A stretch of 5,342 bases of DNA from JAWXUE01 sp044432865. Lineage in GTDB: Bacteria > Bacillota_I > Bacilli_A > Acholeplasmatales > Anaeroplasmataceae. Below, in pieces: positions 1-4,124 of this stretch. How positions within the stretch are numbered: position 1 is the first letter of the stretch; the number at the start of each line of letters is the position of its first letter. The stretch covers positions 1 through 5,342 of the forward strand of contig JAWXUF010000056.1 of assembly GCA_044432865.1 (NCBI GenBank). The letters are read 5' to 3'. The notes under the pieces are model-generated. The model was not told where the DNA came from, made no database searches, and worked only from the letters and a program-made list of their open reading frames with translations. The position numbers and the translations under genes were made by a program.

Positions 1-31
1 CAGAGGCTGTTTTTAGTTGTAGGATAAAATA

Positions 32-72
32 TTAATAAATGGGGAAATTTATTATTTTTCCCCATTTATTAA
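32..72. terminator. Strong bidirectional terminator-like hairpin
   Basis: Two perfectly complementary 16-base arms (32-47 and 57-72, core AAATGGGGAAA / TTTCCCCATTT) flank a 9-base loop. The plus-strand side is followed by a T-rich stretch (75-82) and the minus-strand side by a TATTTTAT stretch. It is best read as a Rho-independent terminator working in one or both directions, separating the defence operon from whatever lies left of the window. The U-tracts are imperfect, so the direction is uncertain. Confidence 0.55.
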
Positions 73-83
73 ACTTTCTTTTC

Positions 84-108
84 AGTATGTGCAAAAAATG
101 CACATACT
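84..108 (-). repeat. 25-nt hairpin, copy 1 of a diverged pair
   Basis: A perfect 10-bp inverted repeat (AGTATGTGCA / TGCACATACT) has a 5-base loop (94-98). It matches the hairpin at 130-154 in length and outer arm, 46 bases away. It lies downstream of the antitoxin terminator on the minus strand. It could be a backup terminator, a protein-binding palindrome, or part of an unrecognised structured RNA; nothing here decides which. Confidence 0.5.
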
Positions 109-129
109 TGTTATTTATATAAGTTGTTG

Positions 130-154
130 AGTATGTTCCAAAATGGAACACACT
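130..154 (-). repeat. 25-nt hairpin, copy 2 of a diverged pair
   Basis: It begins with the same AGTATGT arm as the hairpin at 84-108 but has different inner arms (TCCA / TGGA) that still pair, around a 3-base AAA loop. The one mismatch on the plus strand (A133/C151) becomes a U-G wobble in a minus-strand transcript, giving 11 consecutive pairs. Stem conservation with changed inner sequence suggests the fold is kept, and the wobble points to minus-strand RNA. The function is unknown. Confidence 0.5.
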
Positions 155-160
155 GATTGA

Positions 161-196
161 TTTAAATAAAAACTACCCTAAAATTAATTAGAGTAG
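161..196 (-). terminator. Rho-independent terminator of the repeat RNA
   Basis: On the minus strand the sequence folds as CTACTCTAA (196-188) against TTAGGGTAG (181-173), with a 6-base loop (187-182). A U-rich tail TTTTTATTT (172-164) follows directly. One pair (192/177) is U-G on this strand and a C/A mismatch on the other, so the element is directional. It starts 5 bases after the last 44-nt repeat. A terminator straight after the repeats is typical of type III antitoxin RNAs. Confidence 0.65.
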
Positions 197-201
197 TAAT
201 T

Positions 202-289
202 TCTTCTATTGGGATTTCTTTTTGTAGTGTTACCCTCACACTATGTCTTCTATCGGGATTTCTTTATGCAGTGTTACCCTCGCACTGTA
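202..289 (-). repeat. Two tandem 44-nt repeats
   Basis: Unit boundaries are 202-245 and 246-289, with no spacer between them. Of the six differences, two (225/269 and 243/287) fall on opposite sides of the stem and compensate each other: T-A in one unit, C-G in the other. The loop GGG and the downstream CCC are unchanged. A fragment of a third unit end (GAAGA, 294-290) precedes the first complete unit in the direction of transcription. A contiguous array of two units without spacers is not a CRISPR. Confidence 0.85.
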
Positions 290-300
290 TCTTCAATAAT

Positions 301-328
301 ATTATAACATATTTAATCAAAGATTCAA
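301..328 (-). promoter_or_regulatory. Extended -10 promoter for the repeat RNA
   Basis: On the minus strand there is a perfect TATAAT (306-301), preceded by TG at the extended -10 position (309-308). A TTGAAT -35 (328-323) lies 16 bases upstream. Transcription would start near 294, at the edge of the first 44-nt repeat. The promoter lies between the end of the toxin gene (376) and the repeats, so the RNA can be made independently of the long operon. It is a close sigma-A match, and strong basal expression is inferred from that. Confidence 0.65.
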
Positions 329-375
329 GAGTTTAGAAGAAATCTATAATATTCTATGCACAATTTTCAAAAATA

Positions 376-867
376 TTACTTTAATCCAATCTCTATATGA
401 AAATATTTTAATGTTGAATATTTATTTAACAAATTATATTCATAACTATATTTTACAGGATCATTAATCACCTTTTTATACTTGTCCAGAAATTCTTTGA
501 ATTTCTTTTCTATAAAAAAATGTTTATTAGATATTTCTAAATATTCTTTATTATCAATAGTTGCTGTAGTATTAAAATCAATATATTTTAATTCATTTAC
601 AATAACAGCTTTAGAAAAATCTAGACCTGTTGATGAGTTAGTAATTCTATTTGTATTTTTAAACTTATAGCAATATTTATGCTGTATATTTGTTCTAAGT
701 GGTATAGCAAAAGTATTACTATCTATTTTAACTAACAAGATTGCATATGGTCTTCCATCCTTTGCACATATCTCAGGATAAATAACACTAGTATACTTTT
801 GGTAGAACGCTTGTGTTAAAAATCTTAATTCAATATTTTTCATATAACCGCACTCATTACATTTCAT
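376..867 (-). CDS. tenpN: TenpN-like type III toxin-antitoxin endoribonuclease
   Basis: This 163-residue protein resembles the TenpIN branch of type III toxins (the ToxN/AbiQ fold), sequence-specific endoribonucleases that cut cellular and phage RNA and are held inactive by a repeat RNA. The recognised family pattern runs LTQAFYQKY (17-25), RPYAILLVKI (39-48), FAIPLRTNIQHKY (53-65), GLDFSKAVIV (81-90), YIDFNTTATI (95-104) and a C-terminal YSTLKYFHIE (150-159). Length fits the family. The gene overlaps the end of the S-4TM effector gene by 11 bases, so it is probably translationally coupled to it. Neither possible start has a good ribosome site. The ATG at 867 gives the overlap; the internal ATG at 843 (MKNIELRFLT) gives an N-terminus more like the family and drops an extra CNEC stretch. 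Its presumed antitoxin lies downstream, not upstream. The family call is from memory of its motifs, with no search made. Confidence 0.82.
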   Translation of the reverse strand: MKCNECGYMKNIELRFLTQAFYQKYTSVIYPEICAKDGRPYAILLVKIDSNTFAIPLRTNIQHKYCYKFKNTNRITNSSTGLDFSKAVIVNELKYIDFNTTATIDNKEYLEISNKHFFIEKKFKEFLDKYKKVINDPVKYSYEYNLLNKYSTLKYFHIEIGLK

Positions 868-1711
868 TACTTTCTTTTAGATTTTTTTCTTCATCATGAA
901 TTCTCTTTTTAAATAATATATGTGAAATATCCGGTGAAAATGAAATAGTAGACCTGAATTTGTAAATTTGTTTAGAATATTCATTGATATCATCGCAAGT
1001 ATGAGTTCCACTAAATCCTTCAACTATTTTACTTTTCATATATGTATTTACTATAATTTCTTTTAAAGGAGAGAAAACAGTTACAATTAACAATGAAATA
1101 TTTAATAGAAAATAAGAAAGGGAATCATTTGATTGAAACCATATTATTACCATAGGTATAATTAATAAAAAAAATGTCAAAAAAATTATACTATACGAAG
1201 CTAATTTTTTACTCCATCTCAAACAAACATCGTAGTTACTTCTAATTAAATATATTTTATTCCCATTACAATAGTTATACCAATCTCTAAAATCATTAAT
1301 TTTTTTATTATACAACTTACTTTTTCTTTTTTTCAAACATAAAGCTGATGCTATATATTTTTTTTGATCGAAATTTGAATTTAATCCGACTGAAAAAAGT
1401 CTATCATCAAAAATTCCAGTAAAATTAGCACCTTTGATGAAACACTCTTTACAAAACTTAATAAATAAATTCACAATGAAAAATACAACTAATGACATCA
1501 CTATATTGACAGCGGACATGTTTAAGGATAATTCAAAATGAATATTAATAACATCAATAAAAGATGAACTAATCCATTGGATTAAAACAGCAAGTATAAT
1601 ACAATAAATATATCTATTACCTTTATTATAATAAATATATTTAGCAAAAAGCAATTTTATATTTTTATCATCATTTTGAGATTCACTAATATCAATATAA
1701 TCTTTATCCAT
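857..1711 (-). CDS. S-4TM-type CBASS membrane effector
   Basis: This 284-residue protein has four hydrophobic helices, in pairs at about 34-54 and 66-86, then 173-192 and 198-218. A soluble segment of some 85 residues separates the pairs and a hydrophilic tail follows. There is no signal peptide. The middle segment carries features I associate with the SMODS-associating 4TM family: FDDRLFSVGLN (101-111), then FRDWYNY (141-147) and RSNYDVCLRW (157-166). In CBASS such proteins are predicted to sense the cyclic nucleotide made by the CD-NTase and to disrupt the inner membrane, killing the infected cell. The start at 1711 is supported by a GAGAGGG site (1726-1720) with 8-nt spacing. The gene follows the E2-like gene after a 130-base gap and overlaps the toxin gene at its 3' end. 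The effector role follows from family and operon; ligand and mechanism are not readable here. Confidence 0.8.
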   Translation of the reverse strand: MDKDYIDISESQNDDKNIKLLFAKYIYYNKGNRYIYCIILAVLIQWISSSFIDVINIHFELSLNMSAVNIVMSLVVFFIVNLFIKFCKECFIKGANFTGIFDDRLFSVGLNSNFDQKKYIASALCLKKRKSKLYNKKINDFRDWYNYCNGNKIYLIRSNYDVCLRWSKKLASYSIIFLTFFLLIIPMVIIWFQSNDSLSYFLLNISLLIVTVFSPLKEIIVNTYMKSKIVEGFSGTHTCDDINEYSKQIYKFRSTISFSPDISHILFKKRIHDEEKNLKESNEM

Positions 1712-1793
1712 TTTTCATTCCCTCTCTTCTTTTTATTGAAATACAATTTTTAATTTCTGCTACAACTGCTTGTCCAACTACCCTCTTCGTCAT
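1704..1793 (-). CDS. Possible 29-residue ORF in the E2 / S-4TM gap
   Basis: An ATG at 1793 opens a frame beginning MTKRVVGQAVVAEIKNC and ending at a TAA that overlaps the effector start by 8 bases (ATGGATAA). The CD-NTase and E2-like genes show the same overlap geometry. The frame also runs without a stop from the E2 terminator codon (1844-1842) for 16 codons before this ATG, so it could instead be a lost C-terminal extension of the E2-like gene. The composition looks protein-like: basic, with an alternating hydrophobic stretch. No ribosome site precedes the ATG. It may be a micropeptide, a remnant of a longer gene, or chance; I do not recognise it. Confidence 0.25.
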   Translation of the reverse strand: MTKRVVGQAVVAEIKNCISIKRREGMKNG

Positions 1794-1841
1794 TTTCGAA
1801 AGAATTTTAATTATTTTATTGTCTTTTTGAGTAATATTTTT

Positions 1842-2306
1842 TTAAATCACACCTTCGATATCAGTAATATCTAAATATTCATTTAAAGCTTCATAAATAC
1901 CTTGTTGATAATGTGATCTTTCACCATATAACGGCTCGTCAAAACATACAAAATACTCATACTGTAATACAAAAGGAAGAAAAAAATTATCAAACCATTT
2001 TACTAGGTCATAATCGTTTTTTCCTAAAAAAACACGCTGAATAAAACTAACTTCTAAACATAGTGTATTATCCTTATTTATATGAGGATAAAAATGCTCC
2101 ATGCCTCTGGTAACTTTAATTTTAGGTATTACATTTGAATTAACCATATTTTTTTCTATTTCAATATGTAAACTATAGTTTTTACATACAGAAAAGTTCT
2201 CATGTTTTATATTAATAAAAATTATACCACTTAAAATAAACGTTTTATCACTTTCAGAAATATTTGCAAAAATATGGTTTTTTAATTTTTTAATTTTTTC
2301 AATCAT
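1842..2306 (-). CDS. Stand-alone E2-like conjugation protein of short type II CBASS
   Basis: This 154-residue protein matches the small E2-like proteins encoded beside CD-NTases. A beta-rich N-terminal half leads into HINKDNTLCLE (75-85), where Cys83 would be the catalytic cysteine and His75 the accompanying conserved histidine. W104 and FF (107-108) follow, and GERSHYQQG (128-136) near the C-terminus resembles the usual ending motif. In short type II CBASS such E2 proteins act on the CD-NTase without the E1 domain found in full Cap2; no E1 or JAB peptidase gene is visible here. The start at 2306 is chosen because ATGATTGA overlaps the CD-NTase stop by 8 bases, suggesting coupling. An in-frame ATG at 2351 would add 15 residues but overlaps the CD-NTase by 53 bases and lacks a ribosome site. 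The CBASS role follows from motif plus neighbour. Confidence 0.8.
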   Translation of the reverse strand: MIEKIKKLKNHIFANISESDKTFILSGIIFINIKHENFSVCKNYSLHIEIEKNMVNSNVIPKIKVTRGMEHFYPHINKDNTLCLEVSFIQRVFLGKNDYDLVKWFDNFFLPFVLQYEYFVCFDEPLYGERSHYQQGIYEALNEYLDITDIEGVI

Positions 2307-3375
2307 TTTTCCAAGGTTTATTAAAGGTATTAATTTCTTTTGCAGTTTCATTTGTAAGTCCGAGCATATTTAGAATAGTAGCTCTTTCATTTATTTCAGG
2401 TATGCTTTTTTCAATAGATTTAATCCATTTGTTAAAGGTTTCGAAATCATTATCACTAGACCATGAATCAACAAGATTATCTAAACCATTTGCCGGATTC
2501 AATAAATTCCACTTACCATGAGAATCTTTGAAAAGAATATTAGGATTACTATGTAGAGATGCCATAAATTGTACTATCTCTCTAAACATACTTTCTAAAT
2601 TCACAAAATGTTTTTTATACTTACACGCTGTTGCAGCTAAAACGCAAATTGCACCAGAAATAGGTTTATTTACGTCTTTTTTATTTTGATAATATACATC
2701 CCTATTTCTTTTTAACAACATAATACATTTTTGTAAATTAGTTATAATATACTCATCTGGTATATCTTCATAAGAAGAGTAATTCAAATAAGAATCATTA
2801 AATGTGATGGATTTTGTATGACTTTCATCTAACAATAATATATCCTTATTTATTTCATCAAACCATAACTTTAAACCTTTTGGGTTACTATTAATATACC
2901 TGAAATTACTTTCGCACTTACTTGGTATCAAAATACTTGATGAAGCAAATTGACTAAATTCTGTTTTTTGTGATATTTCAAGAATTTTCTCACTACTTGG
3001 TGATACAGCGGGTATTATATCAATTAAAAAATTGTATCCACACATTTTATATTCTAATGAAAAACCATTATCATGTTCTTTAAGTAATTCCTTATAGTCA
3101 TCACTTTCATTTAATAGTCTTTTTATTTTTTCCATCAATTTTTTAGGATACGAATTTTCATCATGCTTAATTTCACAAATCAAATCAATATCAAATCCCT
3201 CTTTATTTATCGGTTTTGTTATAGCACCATACGCAAAAGATCCTTGAGGATATATCTCACACTCTATATCTTTAGATACTAAGAATTCAGCTAGATTCTT
3301 ATAATGCGTCCCAGCTTCAAAGTACATTCTCTTTGTTATAGCAATTTTTTCAATTTCTTTATCAATATTTATCAT
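2299..3375 (-). CDS. CD-NTase (CBASS cyclic oligonucleotide synthase)
   Basis: This 358-residue cGAS/DncV-like nucleotidyltransferase is the signal-producing enzyme of CBASS. On sensing phage it would join nucleotides into a cyclic di- or trinucleotide that activates the membrane effector. The nucleotidyltransferase core shows PQGSFAYGAITKP (43-55) with the G45-S46 motif, metal-binding aspartates in FDIDLI (61-66, D62 and D64) and the third aspartate in FLIDIIPAV (116-124, D119). The C-terminal helical domain carries LQKCIMLLKRNRD (214-226) and NPANGLDNLVDSW (293-305), both typical of SMODS-family enzymes. All catalytic residues are present, so it should be active. The start is secure: AGGAGGA (3388-3382) lies 6 bases upstream. 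It ends KPWKND, without the terminal glycine used for conjugation in some Cap2-containing systems. Product specificity and clade cannot be judged by eye. Confidence 0.92.
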   Translation of the reverse strand: MINIDKEIEKIAITKRMYFEAGTHYKNLAEFLVSKDIECEIYPQGSFAYGAITKPINKEGFDIDLICEIKHDENSYPKKLMEKIKRLLNESDDYKELLKEHDNGFSLEYKMCGYNFLIDIIPAVSPSSEKILEISQKTEFSQFASSSILIPSKCESNFRYINSNPKGLKLWFDEINKDILLLDESHTKSITFNDSYLNYSSYEDIPDEYIITNLQKCIMLLKRNRDVYYQNKKDVNKPISGAICVLAATACKYKKHFVNLESMFREIVQFMASLHSNPNILFKDSHGKWNLLNPANGLDNLVDSWSSDNDFETFNKWIKSIEKSIPEINERATILNMLGLTNETAKEINTFNKPWKND

Positions 3376-3389
3376 CTTATCTCCTCCTA

Positions 3390-4004
3390 TTATTCATTCA
3401 TATTTGCTAATTCCTTTAATTTTTTTATTTCGTGTAATCTTGTTTTAAACATTTCTTCGTTCACATCATTAAGTGTTAACAACCCCAGTTTTTCTAATGA
3501 GAATACCTTGAAATAATTTGTAAATGACTTCTTTTCAGAGTCAATTAAATCATCGTAGTCATATACAATCGGATTATTAATACAGTAAAAATATTTTGCA
3601 ACATTATAAAATATAGGTTCTTTTCTTTTATTAGTTATTAGCATTTTAATAAAATATTCGCTATACTCATCAATATCAAATTCATTTTCTACAAGTAGAT
3701 TTATCAAAGAAAATATCTTTTCGGTTTTTTCAATCGAAAGTTCAAAAGTCCCATTTACTTTATCTCTATTTACAGTTCTTTTCAAAATCATATAAATACT
3801 TTTAAATTCGAATTCATCTAACTGCACTAAAAATAATTTTTTGAAAATCAGGTTATATTTATCCTTAGGGAGTTTTTTTTCATTTTCAAAAATATCAATA
3901 TAAGTATTCATAGTATTACGTGACAATTGAAAATCATTAGCAAAATCATTTGTTGTAATTGAATTTTTTTTTAATATTTCTTTAATATTTACATTTGAAT
4001 TCAT
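3390..4004 (-). CDS. XRE-like helix-turn-helix protein, candidate CBASS regulator
   Basis: The first gene of the operon encodes 204 residues. The N-terminal 60 residues fit a Cro/CI-type helix-turn-helix: NIKEILKKNS (6-15) as helix 1, TTNDFANDF (17-25) as helix 2, SRNTMNTYIDIF (28-39) as the recognition helix, and KLPKDKYNLIFKKLF (44-58) in the place of the usual closing helices. The remaining 145 residues are mostly helical and I do not recognise them; they may dimerise or sense a signal. It is not a WYL protein, and no metallopeptidase partner of the CapH/CapP kind is present. It ends 14 bases before the CD-NTase, so the two are co-transcribed. An inverted repeat over the operon's -35 makes autoregulation plausible. 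The start at 4004 is set by a GAGGTG site. A DNA-binding role is inferred from the motif, and the link to CBASS control from position only. Confidence 0.6.
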   Translation of the reverse strand: MNSNVNIKEILKKNSITTNDFANDFQLSRNTMNTYIDIFENEKKLPKDKYNLIFKKLFLVQLDEFEFKSIYMILKRTVNRDKVNGTFELSIEKTEKIFSLINLLVENEFDIDEYSEYFIKMLITNKRKEPIFYNVAKYFYCINNPIVYDYDDLIDSEKKSFTNYFKVFSLEKLGLLTLNDVNEEMFKTRLHEIKKLKELANMNE

Positions 4005-4010
4005 CGACAT

Positions 4011-4017
4011 CCACCTC
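4011..4017 (-). promoter_or_regulatory. Ribosome binding site choosing the start of the HTH gene
   Basis: GAGGTGG (4017-4011) matches the end of 16S rRNA well and sits 6 bases before the ATG at 4004. The in-frame ATG at 4010 touches it directly and the ATG at 4025 lies upstream of it. It therefore decides for 4004, removing seven residues from the longest reading. Confidence 0.7.
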
Positions 4018-4027
4018 TTACACACTA

Positions 4028-4056
4028 ATAATACAATATACTGCGTTCAATTTCAA
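4028..4056 (-). promoter_or_regulatory. Promoter of the HTH-CBASS-toxin operon
   Basis: On the minus strand, TTGAAA (4056-4051) and TATTAT (4033-4028) are separated by exactly 17 bases. Transcription would begin near 4021, a few bases before the ribosome site, giving a leader of about 17 nt. Each hexamer matches the consensus at four or five positions. No other good promoter was seen between here and 376, so the whole set down to the toxin probably depends on it. Confidence 0.5.
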
Positions 4057-4068
4057 GTATTTTTGAAC
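4045..4068. promoter_or_regulatory. Inverted repeat over the operon -35, possible operator
   Basis: GTTCAA (4045-4050) and TTGAAC (4063-4068) form a 6-bp inverted repeat with a 12-base gap that contains the -35 hexamer. A further TTCAA (4052-4056) lies inside. A dimeric HTH protein bound here would block RNA polymerase, and the first gene of the operon is the obvious candidate. The arms are short and AT-rich, so chance remains possible. Confidence 0.35.
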
Positions 4069-4100
4069 AAAAAAGCGTCAATTTCTTTTAACTTTGACAC
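4069..4100 (-). terminator. Rho-independent terminator after the recombinase gene
   Basis: On the minus strand, GTGTCAA (4100-4094) pairs with TTGACGC (4081-4075) through seven pairs, one of them U-G, around a 12-base loop. Six T (4074-4069) follow. It lies 25 bases after the recombinase stop and just before the operon promoter, so it separates the recombinase from the defence genes. Confidence 0.6.
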
Positions 4101-4124
4101 TTTGTATATTTTTTTGACATATTT

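Larger units (their letters stand above)
161..294 (-). ncRNA. tenpI: Putative type III antitoxin RNA (tenpI-like), two 44-nt repeats
   Basis: A roughly 130-nt transcript is predicted from a promoter at 328-301 to a terminator at 196-161. Its body is two tandem repeats (289-246 and 245-202), identical at 38 of 44 positions. Each unit holds a 5-6 bp stem (CAGTG/CACTG or TAGTGT/ACACTA) with the loop GAGGGTA, then a single-stranded A-rich part carrying CCC that could pair with the loop GGG as an H-type pseudoknot. GAAGA occurs at 294-290, 250-246 and 206-202, bounding each unit, and is a candidate processing site. In type III systems such repeat RNAs bind and inactivate the cognate endoribonuclease, which cuts the precursor into units. 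The assignment rests on repeat size, structure and proximity to the TenpN-like gene. Its place 3' of the toxin is atypical, because known arrays precede the toxin. Confidence 0.65.

Noticed and set aside
1..14. CAGAGGCTG followed by T5 at the left edge, perhaps the right arm of another terminator
   Set aside because: The matching left arm would lie outside the window, so it cannot be supported.
1..201. A second toxin downstream of the repeats that would make the order canonical
   Set aside because: The 200 bases on that side contain hairpins and a strong terminator but no reading frame on the minus strand. A canonical toxin would begin within tens of bases of the repeat terminator.
202..289. 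CRISPR array
   Set aside because: There are only two units, directly abutting with no spacers, and unit length and structure fit a type III antitoxin RNA better.
482..670. Plus-strand ORF of 62 residues
   Set aside because: It lies entirely antisense to the TenpN-like gene, has no ribosome site and an uninformative composition; it is a shadow frame.
3304..3516. Plus-strand ORF of 70 residues
   Set aside because: It is antisense to the CD-NTase start and the HTH gene end, with low-complexity Phe/Ser/Asn content typical of an AT-rich shadow frame.
4094..4119. Two plus-strand TTGACA boxes as a promoter pair
   Set aside because: Neither has a -10 hexamer at a suitable distance and no plus-strand gene follows. 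The first is explained by the minus-strand terminator stem.
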